Source of the DNA: Dirofilaria immitis
Taxonomy: Eukaryota > Nematoda > Chromadorea > Rhabditida > Onchocercidae
Length of the DNA: 64,000 nucleotides
Reading direction: 5' to 3'
Assembly (NCBI GenBank): GCA_024305405.1
Contig: JAKNDB010000085.1
Location: forward strand, 1,561,001-1,625,000
Shown here: one piece after another, positions 13,147-26,276 of the stretch
How positions within the stretch are numbered: position 1 is the first letter of the stretch
Layout of the letters: every line of letters begins with the position of its first letter
Made by a program: the position numbers and the translations under genes
The notes under the pieces: model-generated
What the model saw: the letters and a program-made list of their open reading frames with translations, nothing else
What the model was told of the DNA's origin: nothing
Databases searched by the model: none

Positions 13147-14702
13147 AACAAATGATGTTAATGACAAACAACATTTTGAAATGTTTGTGGCAAATGTAAA
13201 TTTTTCGCTGCACTGTCATCATTTATTGTCATCATCATCCATCATCATCATTATCATTCGTCATAATAATGTCAACAATTTATTTCCCCAAAAAAATCAA
13301 TGTTCGCTTTCGTTTGAAATAATATGAAAATTGGTGAATGAAATTTTTTTTAAAAATAGCTATAAATATTATTATTTTAGATAGAGATGCTGTTGCTGCT
13401 ACTACGAATAATGGTTGACGATTAATAACGATAATGATGATGACAATGATAATGACATTGATAATGGTAATAAAATTATCGAAATGAAATGCCGAAAACA
13501 CGTATTGCTGTTGACATTATCGTTGCTTCTCGACGATATCTTCCGATCAATCATATGAATCGATCGGTTGTAGGAAGAAAAATAAAATAGAGAAAAGATG
13601 GAATGAAAAATGATAAAATGTTTAGCTATTCAGCATTTTTCTATTCACAAAGACGAATGAAAATTGATTGAATTTTTTGTCAATTAAAATTAATCGATTG
13701 CTTGTAAAAATTGATTATATTTCAGAATTGCTATAAATTTAAATTTATTTTGAAAAGTTTTCCTTTTTTAAGTTCTTTTTTCATATTCTTTTGTAGCATC
13801 AAAATTTGCTTCTTTTTCTTTCGATTTTCAAAATTATCAATGCTAAAATATTGTTATCTTCGCTTTTTTAATCTCTCTCAGCAGCTGTTAAAAATTTTAG
13901 TAAATTTTTTCTTTTTTTTCAGAAAGAAAAAATTAGACAGCTGAAATGAGATGAAAAAGTGAAAAAAAAATTAATTGAAAATGGAGAAAAATTGAAGTCG
14001 TAATTTGAGCTGAAATTTTATTGTTTCTCTGCCAATTGGTTACCAAATTTTTTTCTTTTTTTCTTTCAACTTTCTGAAAAATTAATCAATCATTTGCAAT
14101 TTCTAGCATTTGAAAATATTTCAGCGTATGTGCGTCTTTTTTTTCATTTTTTTGCATTGATCTTATCATTCGTTATCTTTTTTGGCAATTGTAAAACTTT
14201 GATTTAAATTTTTGCGAGAAATAAAATTGAAATAATACTAAACAAATGTTAAAATAATTTTGTCAAGAATAAAATCATTTTAAAAAAAAATTTGCAAGAA
14301 ATTATTGATAAAGATATTGTATTATCTCGATTTGATTATAAAATTTCAAGATTTATTGTATAATATGAATTAAATTCAATTTCAAATTTTGAATATAATT
14401 TTTTTCACCTTTTTTATTATAATTATATTAAATTCATTTCTGTGAAAAAAATTTTTAAGAATTAATCTAGGTACAACTTTATTTAAAATGAAAAAAAACG
14501 ATTATCACGAATCATGTTAAGCATACGATAAAAATATATAGCAAAAACAAATTCTTATAAAAATATTGATTTATTTCCTATCAGCATGATAATAATTCAT
14601 GGTAACTTTTTCTTCCATTTTTAACTGTTAAATTGAGCTATATCTGATTATGCTCCAGCAATTTTGAAAAAATTTTTTAACAAATGTAGAAAAATATTAA
14701 GA

Positions 14703-14935
14703 ATAAATCCGATGATTTATTATGAAATGAATTTCAGAAGCGTATTTTAGGATTATTGATGCTAATCATATCTATAATGCATTCATTATCTTCGCTCTGC
14801 CTGATCAATTATTGTAGGGTGATAAATTATTTTTATACTTCCTAGCTTGATAAATTTATTATGAAATGAATTTCAGCAGCATATTTAGAATTATTGATGC
14901 TAATCATATCGATATCGATAATGCGTTATTCTTCA
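14703..14935 (+). repeat. Two-copy direct repeat, about 90 bp
   Basis: The segment TTTATTATGAAATGAATTTC... through GATGCTAATCATATC... occurs near 14716-14790 and again near 14857-14930 with few differences. No coding potential is seen. Confidence 0.75.
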
Positions 14936-15616
14936 TTGTTATTTTTTAGAAAAGTTTTTTCGACTGGAAAAAATTATACTTTTAAAGTTTAAAAACTATT
15001 TTAAAAATTATATGATGATCGAGAGAATAAGTATTAATCATTGAACTTAAGTAATGTTCAATTTTTTCTTTTTTTCCAAAGCATTAGCTAGATCTAAATG
15101 ATATGATAATGATCAAAATGAAGAAATTAATATATACTTATTGATAATTATTCGAATTAAATGACGAAATAATCATATTTTTAGGAATTAACAAATTTAT
15201 CCCTTAATTTTTTTTTAAATCAAATTAAATTTGATTTGACAAATAAATTTTATATCCAAATGAATACATTTATTTGATGTTGATCAAAATGAAAAGATCG
15301 AAAAAAAAAGCGATCAACGTATATTTGTTATTTTTTTATATTTTCTTTTTTTTTTTGAAAAATTTTTGAATAAAACGAAAAAAAGAATCTCACATTATAT
15401 AAATAATCGAAGAAAATTTTCGCCTAAATTTTTACATCAAAATTTGGTCTAATTTGAGCGGAAAAAATTGTCAAATAAATTAAATTCTAAAATTGCACAC
15501 AAATTTTTATTGATTGTGCAAAAAAAAAAAAACGAAAAGAAAATAAAATTTTCTATTTGATAATTAAACAAAAAATCATTCAAAAGAAAATTTTTAGTAT
15601 ATTCACAGAACTATTT

Positions 15617-15705
15617 CAATACTACTACTACTACTAGTACTATTACTAGTATTATTACTATTGCCATTATTACTACTACTGTCATTGTTATTACTGCTAT
15701 ATAAA
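15617..15705. repeat. (ACT)n/(ATT)n imperfect microsatellite
   Basis: Imperfect ACT/ATT triplets over about 85 bases. Directly downstream the segment AAGCCATC...ATCCATTTCAA..AATTTAACA is duplicated (about 15754-15795 and 15817-15857), each copy followed by an A-rich run. Confidence 0.85.
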
Positions 15706-16189
15706 ATATCGCTCGATATAAATAAAATTTTTCCTTCTCGTTTTTTTTTTTTAAGCCATCCATATCACATCCATTTCAACAATTTAACAAATTAAAATAG
15801 AAAAAAAAACTCTATAAGCCATCTGTATCATATCCATTTCAATAATTTAACAGATTGTTATAAAAAAAAAAAAAAAAAAGGAAGCAAAATGGAAATAAAA
15901 TATTATCTGATAAGTTTTAAAATTGATATGATTACTTTCCTTTCATCAATAACTACTTTCATTGTCAATTTTTTCGCTTTTTTTTAAACCTTAAACTAAT
16001 TTCTCATAAAAAAAAAAAAAAAAAAAAGAGCGAGAGAGAGAAGGCAAAGAAAAGATTAAATATAGCTATTAATAGTTGTTTCCTTTCTTTTTTAAATTTA
16101 AATATTTTTGTATGAAATTCTCAATTTCATTTTTATAATATCGATTTTTTGTTCTTTTTCTTTTTTTAATTCCTATTTTTCATTTCTTA

Positions 16190-16610
16190 TATCTTATTGA
16201 TAATATTGCAAACTTTTTATTCAAATTAATTATTAATTTAGAAATAGTTTATTAGTATAATTTTCTATTCTTTAAACTCTCCTATTTGTCAATAATATTT
16301 CAAATATTTTTAGCTAAATTAATTAAGAAATAGTTTATTAGTGTTATTTCTGTTCTTTAATCCTTTTATGTTACGAATAATATTGCCAACTTTTACTTAA
16401 ATTAATTATGATAATAGCTCAAAAGTATAATATCATTGAGGATTACATTTTTATTTTTTGCTATAAAAAAATCTTATCACGATATCTTCGAGATGTTGAT
16501 AAATCGATAATTAACATAATAATTTACTATATTATGATTTCCATTTTTCAATTTTTATATTTGCCAATAATATTGCCAAGTTTTAACTAAAGCAATAGCA
16601 TTAGTATAAT
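16190..16610 (+). repeat. Degenerate tandem duplication, about 100-bp units
   Basis: Units containing ATAATATTGC(C/A)AA(C/G)TTTT, an AAATTAATTA core and AGTTTATTAGT recur three to four times. The copies have diverged and are interrupted around 16430-16560. Confidence 0.55.
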
Positions 16611-17850
16611 TAAATTTAAGCGACTTTTTTCTACTATAAGCCATCTTATCACGATAATATCTTATCGATGTTGACAATTGTCGTTGATGCAGCGCTTTAG
16701 GATATTTTATAAATTAGTTTTTCGCTACGAAAAGTTTAGTGTCAATTTTTATAGGCCTTAACAATATTTTAAAGTTACTTTAAAATATTCTTCCTGAAGA
16801 AAATCTTTTCAGTAAATTACTTTTCTTTTATATTACTCTTTTTTCGATAAAATAAATTTCTTTTTTTTTCGAATAAATTTCAAATGATACTAATCTCAAT
16901 TTATACATTTATTTTTTTGAATAATTCAAAAAGTGATATTTATACTTTGTTTTCTTTCATTTTGCTTTTAAAATCATTTTAATAAATAATTTTATGAATC
17001 ATACATTTCTTTGTTATCTTCAACTGATGTATGATAATGATATGATTGTTGAAAATACGTATTGTTTTTATTTATTTTTTTTTGCTCTATCATTTTCTAG
17101 CTATTTTTAGCTCATTATCTTTTGAAATTGCAAAACTTATTTGTATCTATTTATGCAAAAATTTATTGCATTTATTTATGCAAAATTTATTCCTACATCA
17201 ATGATTACGGTAAGTTTTTATTTATAGTTTTAAATTGATTTTTATCATTGATTAAAAGTGATATTTATCGTTTTTCTTTTTAATGTTTTACATAAATAAT
17301 TAAGAGAAATTTTTATTTTTAAATTCTTAATTAATTTTTACCATACACTTTTGTTTTTCATATTTGAGAAATGGAATGTTAATGATAGAATAGGATTGAT
17401 AAAATAAAAGATTTTTTAATAAATTTAGCTAAAAACTAAAAGATAAAATTTTTAGATTATAAGAAAATTTAATCATAAATATTTTATTGATTCAATATTT
17501 AAGTTATAATTTTATTAAAGCAAAATTAAAAATAAATGAATGATAATAAATAGCGTATATTTGATTAACTATTCTATATGAGGAATCGTTTCGAATTATT
17601 TAAAAGATATTTCATGAAAATTGACATCATTATTATTAATAATATCTTGAAATGAATTTTATCATAAGGTCGATCAATTTTGATGCAACAAATATGATTA
17701 CTCTCGTCGATGACCTTTGTTGAAATGAGTACAGAGATAGTAGTAGTAAGAGTTATTAACGAAAATTGATGGTAATAAGATGGTTGAGGAAGTAATTCAA
17801 ATATTTGCAGGAAATTTATTTATAATATCAAATTTCAGTTTATTTATTTA

Positions 17851-18235
17851 TGTTATCAACAAGACTGCAATTTACTTCTATTATCAATACTAAGTCAACT
17901 ATCGTTACTATTATTCCTGTTATTATTATTATTATTATTAAGTTATTGCAACTACCAATAATATTATCATTTGCTTATCATTATTACCGTTAATCTGTCC
18001 TTGTTATCTTATCCATATTAAATCTTTCTTCATTATTATTTAAAATTATCCTATTTGTCATCATTCAGGCTATTTTTATTAGGTTATTTTGTGTTATCAA
18101 CAACAAGACAATAATTTACTCTTATCTCCAATATTAAAATACGTTTATTATTATTGTTGTTATTGAGTTATTGCAGCTAATAATAATGTTATCATTTGTT
18201 TATCATCATTACGCTATCTTCGTTATCTTATCCGT
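17851..18235 (+). repeat. Diverged direct repeat, about 160-bp units
   Basis: Two copies (about 17851-18015 and 18090-18235) share TGTTATCAACAA.AAGAC, a TTATTATTATT stretch, AGTTATTGCA.CTA, ATTATCATTTG.TTATCAT and GTTATCTTATCC in the same order, each with a (TTA)n or (TTG)n centre. Confidence 0.65.
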
Positions 18236-19966
18236 CATCCATTGTCACTTAAATTATTTTAATAATTATAATTGTTATCATATTGCTTTTTATCATCTTT
18301 ATCAGCATTCTACATTATCACAATGATGAATAATGCTTTCTTTTTGTTCTTATTATCATTATCAATGATTTTCTGATAATCGTTAATTTTATGATCTAAT
18401 TAAGTGATCTATTAATTTAATGCATTTTTTTCTCCTCTATTTACATACAACTTTTAAGTTTATTAAAATTCAGCAACTTTAATTATTGTAAAGAATGAAA
18501 ATTTTCATTCCCATTATATATCAAATATTTCATATAAAATAAATATTAAGTAAATGAATTAAAAGAAACTATCTGCCGTTAAATTCTTATTGTTGGAATG
18601 GCTCTGTATTTTGATGCAAATGATAATAATTGAATTACATTTACGTGCAAATATGAATTTTATGTGCAATATATGTTTGTTTATCATAGATTATTGATTT
18701 TCATTTTTACTATCATTTTTACTATCATTTTTATTTGTCCCCACATGTGATAGTTGTTATCTTATTGATTTTTATTTTAAAATTATTTGTTCTTAAATTT
18801 TATTGATATAAAATATTTTTCAATTGAATGAAAATTGATAGAAATAAGAAAAGGAATAAATAACATATTTAGTTGATTACTGTATCATAACTGGTTTGTC
18901 TATCAATGATAAGTGATAATAAAAGAAAAAGAAAATATATGTATTAATGCAGTATTTTCATTGGTAATAAATTTATCAGCGAAAATTTTTAGTAGGGTAT
19001 TACGAAGTCTCATCAACAGTTGATAAAATGATGAAACCATTATGATACACTATGATCATTGTTCGCCAAATTATTTCATTTTCTATATCAATTATCAATG
19101 ATACTATTATTCTTTGATAATCGTTTATTTTCCGCAATCAGTTGTCGTTCGTCAAAATATTGTCGTTATTTACGAAATATTCATCTTTCATGAATAATTA
19201 ATATTACTATTATCATTTATTGCTTAATCGTTTTTGATCAATTTATCACTAGTACATTATTGTTACTCATGGATTACTTATTTCTCATGATCAGTTGTCA
19301 TGATGAACTGGTATTAATCATTCATTGTTAAGTCATTTGTACTTCATGATTACTTATCAACTGGCACTATTCTTATCCATTGATCATTCATCTCCTGCAA
19401 TCATTTATCTCGGCATTATCATTCTCTGCTAATCAGTGAATCAGTTATCACCGAAACTATCCTTACGCATTGATTATTCATTTCTATTAAGCTATTGCTG
19501 ATCAACAAAACGAGTATATCTATTATTATATATATTTTCATTCGTTTCATTTTTAATTTTGCAATTTATCTGTCATTCATTTAATCATTTACTATTATCA
19601 CTTCCACTTTCCAGTAATGATAATCACTAAGATATAATTGACTCCAAATAATGTCTTTAAATAAGTAATCAATTAAATTTACTGACAAATTATGGTAATT
19701 AATTAAATGCGTTAATAAATTAATATGAAAAAATCATTTGTAATCAGCGATAAAAAGTTAATTATATAATCATTTTTATTTTTAATTAAAATATCCACTT
19801 TTATTTTCGTAATTGCTTCATAGAATTTAATGATTGATTCGATAACCACACCTCTTCACTAGTTATTCTAACATCTTCTCTACATTGTTGATATGTTTAA
19901 AATTGTTGTTGATAGTGATATGGAAGGTATAGTGAAATTAGTTTTCGAACCATTTTAAAATAATAA

Positions 19967-20010
19967 TTTAATCATCATTTTATTTTTACAAAAACAAAAT
20001 GATGATTAAA
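19967..20010. repeat. Perfect 15-bp hairpin next to a tandem repeat
   Basis: TTTAATCATCATTTT at 19967-19981 and its exact complement AAAATGATGATTAAA at 19996-20010 are separated by 14 bases. The right arm starts the first unit of the tandem repeat that follows. Confidence 0.8.
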
Positions 20011-20258
20011 TTAAATTAATCCAATCAATCTTATCATTTTATTATCTTTTCAAGATTACCGAAATTGGAATGATTGAACAAAATGATGATTCAATCAAAC
20101 TGGTTCAATCGTTTTTATCATTTTATTATCTTATCACTTTATTACATCTTCAAGATTATCGACATTTGAATGATTAAACAGAATGATGATTCAATCAAAC
20201 TGGTTCAACCATTTTTATCATTTTATTATCTTATCACTTTATTATATCTTCAAGATCA
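20001..20258 (+). repeat. Tandem repeat, about 100-bp unit, three copies
   Basis: Copies start at about 20001, 20085 and 20185, each beginning GATGATT and containing TTATCATTTTATTATCTT and CTTCAAGAT. Copies 2 and 3 are nearly identical. Copy 1 lacks about 17 bases and copy 3 is cut short. No long frame is shared. Confidence 0.85.
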
Positions 20259-20938
20259 CACATATTTTGAAATACAATAGTGGATGAATGAAAATAATTA
20301 ATAACAGTAATGATGAACTATTTTGTTTCACCTTCACCCATTATCTCTAATTTTCTTTTATCAATTTTTATCATTTAAGCATTGCTATTTCTTAATTAAA
20401 CATACTTCTCTCTGCTTAGTTTGAAATATGTAAATAGTAACTCAAACTGGAATTATCATTTCATTTCATATTTTGTTCATCCATTCTAATTTTTTCCTTT
20501 TAAAAAATTTAATCTTTCTGATTATCAATCTAATGCATTTTCAACGAATTTCGAACAAATAATTTTTCAAAATTATTGATAACTGAAAACCTCTAAACAA
20601 TTGATTATTTGAAAATGATTTATTATGAAAAAGAAAATTTACGAATTTTTTTAGCTCATTAACATGAGGACAATGATTAGAAATTATGATTAAGTGATAA
20701 AACATGAAGATTATCTCATATTCTTCAAAATTTTTGATTTGTCAACAGTTTTTGATTTTGTAAATATTTTGAAAATTATTTGAGAAATATTTGCTATTAT
20801 AAATATGCACCTGTTAAAATATGAATTTGTTGAATGAAGCAACTGTTCGAAACTTTTTAAAAAAATTTAAACTAATTTTTAATTCTTGAAGTTGTCAGCC
20901 CGTTTCGAGAATTCAATCAGAGTACTTGAAGAAGTTAA

Positions 20939-23900
20939 ATGGCAGAGAATATCGCAAAACATGCTCGTTTCAGTGATCAAAAAATTAGAAAGGTTATTGT
21001 TTTTTTTCTTTTCTTAAGTTTCTCATGATTTAAATTCAATTTTATAAATTATTCTAATGCTTTTAAGGTTTCAATTTAGATTTTATTTTATTTCAAATCT
21101 AAGTTTACATTAAACTTAGTCCTTTTATGATTCAATGAAAATAAACTTCATGCTGATATTGCGAAAAAACTGAAAAAAATTTTTTTGCCATTTTTGCGAT
21201 TAAATTATGAGAAAGATTGTTATAAAAATTCATTTATATCAATGCATGAATATGGAATAGTTGAAGATCGATTATTGATTGATTTGATTTATAATCTTTC
21301 ATAGTTTAATTTTTTCACATATTTTAAAAAGTTTCCTGAATTATTTTCAAATATTTGACTTTTAAAGCAAATTTCAAGTTTTCGACATGAAACATGCAAA
21401 ATTTTAAAACCAATCAGTATTATTATTTAATCAATTTCTTTGCAACGAAACAAAAACTTTTCCGACTAAAGGAAGATTTTTTCCGTATCGAACATTTGTT
21501 TCAGTTTTTCGTCATTATCGAAAACTTGAAATTTACTTTAAAAGTATTCGAAATTAAACCATTTCATGAAGATGTAGAAAATAAAAATGAAGAAAAAAAG
21601 GTTAACCTCTCGAAATATTGTCCTTCGATTGATTATCATTTTATCAATTGAAATGAAAGTGAATGTTTTTGGATTTTTTTGTGTAAATTTGCAAAGTCAT
21701 ACGAATATGTCTGGTGATTGAATTACAGATTAAAGTGTAATAATTTAATGTTAAAAAAACTTTCATGCAAAAATCTTAAATAATTTCATCGATAATTTTT
21801 GAATCAGAAATTAAATACATCCATTTAAATGATTCATATCGATAGTTTTTAATCAAAAGTTAAATATATATGCTTAAATCATTCATATTATAAATTTATG
21901 TATTCAAATTATATGTTGTGTATTACATATTTATTGTGTACATTTATAAATATCAAATGATGCTAAATTATAGGTTTATATCATGTTATCTTCTGTTAGT
22001 CAAGTTTCAATTGAAAATAGATAGTTCGAAATTTTCATCAATTTTAAATTATATGCTTCCAATTCTCGTGCAGCCTTTTATTTGAATTAAAGTTTCCACA
22101 AAAAGAGGAATGGAAAAACCTAAAATTGAAACAAATTAATTAAAAAACACTCTCTAAACAGTTAATTGATGTATCATTTGCAAAAATTTTTATTATGCAA
22201 AAATATTTTAGTAAGAGGACCATAAAATCAATAAACCTAATCTAAAGATATTAATTGGACTATGTGGCTCACAATAGCTTATTCGAATATTTGCAAGCAA
22301 TTTTTTTAGGCTTAGATTTTGTCAAATATATATCGTATGAATTGCCAAAAATGTATAATTCCTGTTTTCAAACGACATATGTCGCAATTAAAATTTAGAA
22401 ATTCTTCCGTTTAAAATTTTTCTCTTAAATTGAGCATAATTTTAGGCTCCTATTCAATTTGCGGGTTTGTTGTAACGATAAAATTTGTTCATAAAATACT
22501 GGAAATAAGAAAAGATTTTTACTGTTTTGATTGTCTCATCTTTTCATATTTAACATATGGAAAAAGAAACAATTAATTTTATGATTTTAAAGAAAAGCAT
22601 TTTAATATTTCTTAAGGAAAGTGCAAAAATTGTTCCCAAAAATTTGAAATTGAATAGAATTATCGTTAAAAAGTTTCAGAAAAAGGATGGAAAGAATAAA
22701 ATCATCGTGAAAAGTTTTAGAAAAAAAGTTGGGAAAGAAATAGAATTATTGAGAAATAAAAGTCTTTTTTCATCTATCTCGTCGTATTTTTTTTTTTGAA
22801 AACTTTTTACGATAATTTTATTCTTTCCAAATTTTCTGGGAAAAAAGATTTAAAATTTTGAAATCTTTTCTTTTTAAATGTAAATCAACGATTTAAAAAA
22901 CGTCAATACATTTCTTTTCTAAGTGATTTTGCATTTATATGCGAGTAAAATTTTGCACAAATTTGTGGAAAAAGGATTAAAAGGATTTTCTCAAAAGTTG
23001 AACAGAAAAGAAAATTTTTTTCCTTTTCATATTTTTCGATTATTGTTGGAAATTTTAGAAAAATTTATTTTTATTATTATGAATCGATTTATCGAAAAAT
23101 AAATAGAAAAAGAATGAAATATTCGATATATTTTCTCATCTGAAAATTGAAATTTAAGAGGAAAATTAAACATTTTGCTTTGCTTATTGCATAAACATAT
23201 GCAATTTGATTAGTCTTTTTCCGAGCAAAACAAGTTTGAAATTCAGATTTCATATTTTATTTTTGCGTAAAATTTTACCTTCGAAATTCGCCCGGTATTT
23301 TCCTCTCTCTCTTCCTCTCTTTCTCCCTTTTTCTCTTTCTCACCCTATTTCTTTACATATCTCTTTAATGAAATTTAAATTGGGAAACAATCTATCACAG
23401 ACTGAAATGAAATTAAAGCATTTGGGAAAATTTCATTTCATAGTAAAACTAGGAAGAGAAATTAAATAAAAATTTCATCATGATTATTAATAGTTCATGA
23501 TTATTAATTGATTACATTATAGACTATCAAAAAAGTATAAAAATAATAAATGTAAAGAAAAAATTAAATTGATTTAATAGGAATAAAAACCATCTACAAA
23601 TTAATCATTCACTTTTTCTACTTTTTTCAAGTGCAATAAATTTTAAACTTTAAATTAGCATATTTAAATTATTGCAAAATTTGTCATCAAATTTTATTAA
23701 TTCACTTTGCAGACAAACGAACGAAGTCGTATGTTAACGATGAAATATGGTAAACATCAAATGATGTTAATTAAGAAACGAATGAATGTGGAAAGTTGGA
23801 TTGATAAACAATTAAATGAGCTTTATAAAGCTGATACAGTAAAAATTTTCAAACTTTTTCATCAATAATAATAATGATAATTTGAAATTTCCATTAAGCG

Positions 23901-24666
23901 ATAAGTAATATGAAATTGAGATTTCATATTGTCAAATAATATTTTTTCTAATTTTATACAAAACAAGACTAGTTTCTCGCATGTATTTTAGGAAAATTCT
24001 TAACAGGTTTTATTGCTTATCCTTTCACATCTCAATTATTTCGAATATTTGAAGCGTAAAATATTTCATCAAATATTTTTACAAAAGAAAAAATTGATAA
24101 TTAATTTGCCGTAAATTATTCTGTCATTAAATTATAAATTATTTGAACATCATAAATTATTGAAATAATAATTTGGAAATGAAAGTTATAACAAATTTAA
24201 CAGATTGGTCTTGTATGAAATTTAAGTAGTATAAAAAAGTATAAAAATCAGAACACATCCTATACTTTTCAAATTAATTCAGGATGACATCGATATCGAT
24301 GTTGATGCAGTTCTCGATCTCAATACAGAATCAGAAAGGCGCCATTATGTTATGGTAAATTAAGCCTCCTTTTTTCTTTAAAAAGGATTATTATATTTTT
24401 AAAATTTATCGCCAATAAATGATTTATTTTGAGAGTAAGGAGGAAGTACGATCATTATATTACTATAAAAAGTAACTTCCAGAAATTCTGTAATTGATGA
24501 TGTCTAGTGGCGAGTTATTGATCTGATTCTATTTTCTAGCTTTCATATTAAAATATTTAATTAATATATATTAAAGGATCTGCTACGAAAGACACGTTGT
24601 CCAGCAACCGAACCTCAAATTCATGATTTCTTGGATCAATTAATGCAAAAATTGGATATGTTGTGA
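20939..24666 (+). CDS. PP1 inhibitor, PPP1R14 (CPI-17/PHI-1) family
   Basis: A small inhibitor of type-1 protein phosphatase; in vertebrates, phosphorylation of one threonine turns such proteins into tight inhibitors of myosin phosphatase. Exons: 20939-20992, 23713-23838, 24283-24354, 24577-24666; all introns are GT-AG and in phase 0, giving 113 residues. Start MAENIAKHARF follows an acceptor-like TCAG at about 20920. The family core is clear: LTMKYGKH corresponds to the VTVKY site, so Thr27 aligns with the regulatory threonine (Thr38 of CPI-17) and Tyr30 with the conserved tyrosine. Then come an NVESWIDKQLNELY helix, an acidic DDIDIDVDAVLDL stretch and a C-terminal HDFLDQLMQKLDML helix. Length is close to the smallest family members. 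The first intron is 2.7 kb. A second possible last exon lies at 24841-24933. Known for the family: cytosolic, PKC/ROCK-controlled. Inferred here: the same role. Confidence 0.9.
20993..23712 (+). other. First intron of the PPP1R14-like gene
   Basis: 2.7-kb AT-rich intron. Open frames of 85, 80 and 87 codons (21394, 22557, 23206) lie inside on the same strand but lack splice links. The 80-codon one sits on repeated sequence, so I treat all three as chance. Confidence 0.6.
22655..22830. repeat. Direct plus inverted repeat in the intron
   Basis: A 45-bp motif (ATCGT.AAAAGTTT.AGAAAAA) occurs twice in tandem at about 22661-22730. Its complement recurs at 22797-22828 (AAAACTTTTTACGATAATTT), pairing with GGAAAGAATAAAATCATCGT at 22688-22707 and onward. 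The whole can fold as a stem of about 30 bp. Confidence 0.65.
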
Positions 24667-24840
24667 TCGTTAATTCCTATATCATGATGTTATATAATAT
24701 GCTGTTTATGAAAATTTTTATCAGACTTTTTTTGTTCAATGTAATTTTAAGATAGAAAATTTTATTTCTGAAAAAAATTTTTTTCAGAAATTTCCTTCCC
24801 AAACTAAATTGATTGTCCATTTGTCTATCTATTATTACAG

Positions 24841-24933
24841 ATTAATATTCCTGAAATAAGTAATTTAAGAACCTTGAAAGGTCATGTTACACCCCTTCAT
24901 CTTTGTAGTAGACGTCAACTTAGTAGAGGTTAA
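24841..24933 (+). CDS. Candidate alternative last exon of the PPP1R14-like gene
   Basis: An ATTATTACAG acceptor is followed in phase 0 by 30 sense codons starting INIPEISNLRTLKGHVTPLH and ending in TAA. Exon 3 of the PPP1R14-like gene also ends in phase 0, so exon 3 could join here instead of at 24577. The result would replace the family's C-terminal helix with a basic, unrelated tail. It may equally be 3' untranslated sequence or chance. Confidence 0.3.
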   Translation: MNIPEISNLRTLKGHVTPLHLCSRRQLSRG

Positions 24934-25898
24934 TGAACTGATGTTATATTATCATTTCACTTACACCGCTTTCAATTTCCATATGAAATTGAAAATTTTA
25001 TTTGAGCAATGGGATTTCGATATTTTAGTTTTTATTTTTTAAATTAATAATTAGAATTGCGGCATTTGAAGAACCATTATTATTTATATGTCAGTAGATC
25101 TTTCCTTTTATCAAAAACATCAAATATATGGTATTGATATTTCTATAGTCGCAATATTCTTTGCTTTCGTATTATTTCCCGATAAAATTCGCGAATTCGA
25201 ATAGATCCAATTTTCTAAATTTATCTTAAAAATATCTAACATCCGATATTTCACTTATAAAGAAAGATGGAAAAATTTTCATAATAATCAAAAAGCGATA
25301 TTTGATGGTACACATACGTTTAATTATTTTTATAATGAATATATCATTTTATAAACTAAGACTTCCATATATTCCCTTAATGATATATATGTATATATAT
25401 ATTATAATCATTAATCAAACAAATATCTGCATATTATTTTTATTTGAGAAGCATAACAAAATATTACAATTTGTTTTAATCTTAAATTATGTTTAAATAT
25501 GCGATATATATCTTGGTAAATCTGATTATGAAATGAATTATTATAGTTTAAAATAGATCTCTCATTATGATTGATTAGTTTTAATGGAAGACTTAAATTT
25601 GCTTTTGTTCTAAGTGAGCGGGATTTTAGATAACGAATAAAATATATGTATGTGTATATAACGGAAAACGGTATAACAAATAAACATTTTTAGTTTTGCA
25701 TCTTCCAAAATTCGATAATATCATGTTTTGGTTAGAAAATTTATAAATCAAAATCCTAAGATTTTAAAAAGTCCCTAAAACTAGCCTATCTTATCGCATA
25801 TCAACTGTGATAAAATTATCCAAAAGACTGAAAATCGACGTAATGTCAAGCAAGGGCATTGAGAAATCAAACAGGTTTCGTTAATCTTGAATTCTCAT

Positions 25899-26039
25899 TT
25901 ATTTTTTGGGTATGGGATATAAGCTAAACTGGATTTGCTGCATATATTTGCTTTCATTAACTGCAGTACCATCATCCTTAACTACCGTACCATTCTTGCA
26001 TGCTAACTGTAGATCACTATAACATGAATAGCAAATTTC
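25899..26039 (-). CDS. Short open region, open on both strands, function unknown
   Basis: On the minus strand an open stretch ends at TAA (25899-25901) with tail LACKNGTVVKDDGTAVNESK and further polar residues. It could start at a weak acceptor (TGAG near 26040, or CTACAG near 26004). On the plus strand the same DNA encodes a 37-residue peptide from ATG 25912 with a hydrophobic, signal-like start (WICCIYLLSLTAV). Only one can be real, possibly neither. Lying just downstream of the AT-hook gene, it could be an alternative exon of that gene or a remnant. Confidence 0.2.
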   Translation of the reverse strand, partial: EICYSCYSDLQLACKNGTVVKDDGTAVNESKYMQQIQFSLYPIPKK

Positions 26040-26276
26040 TCATATAATTTCCATGAAAATTTTCAAATGTGTTCGAAAAAATTATTTTATTCAATAAAGA
26101 CAAAGTAACAATTTAACATGCCGTTTTTTAAATGCAATTTGAATTATTCAAAAAATACCTTAAACTCAAGCCATTTTAACAGTCGACAATACAGATAAGA
26201 CTGTCAAAAAAAGCCTGGTTTTGTCTTTTTTAATTAAAATAGCAAATTAATTTAACTAATTGTTTACCAAATTCAT

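Larger units (their letters stand above)
11593..20938. other. 9.3-kb intergenic region between divergent genes
   Basis: Lies between the starts of the annexin (-) and the PPP1R14-like gene (+), so both promoters should be here. I found no supported gene. It holds a perfect 12-bp hairpin at 11880-11906, GAT and ACT microsatellites, several duplicated segments (14.7, 15.75, 16.2, 17.9 and 20.0 kb) and long A or T runs. Open frames at 12483, 12905-13327, 13280, 13711 and 16408 are low-complexity and have no splice support. Confidence 0.6.

Noticed and set aside
12905..13327. Poly-His, poly-Ile and poly-Met frames
   Set aside because: Direct reading of the GAT/CAT microsatellites with no splice or start support.
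21394..21651. 85-codon frame with natural-looking composition
   Set aside because: Lies wholly inside the first intron of the PPP1R14-like gene, with no acceptor or donor in phase and no recognisable domain.
22557..22799. 80-codon Lys-rich frame
   Set aside because: Sits on a direct and inverted repeat in the same intron; the apparent protein repeat follows from the DNA repeat.
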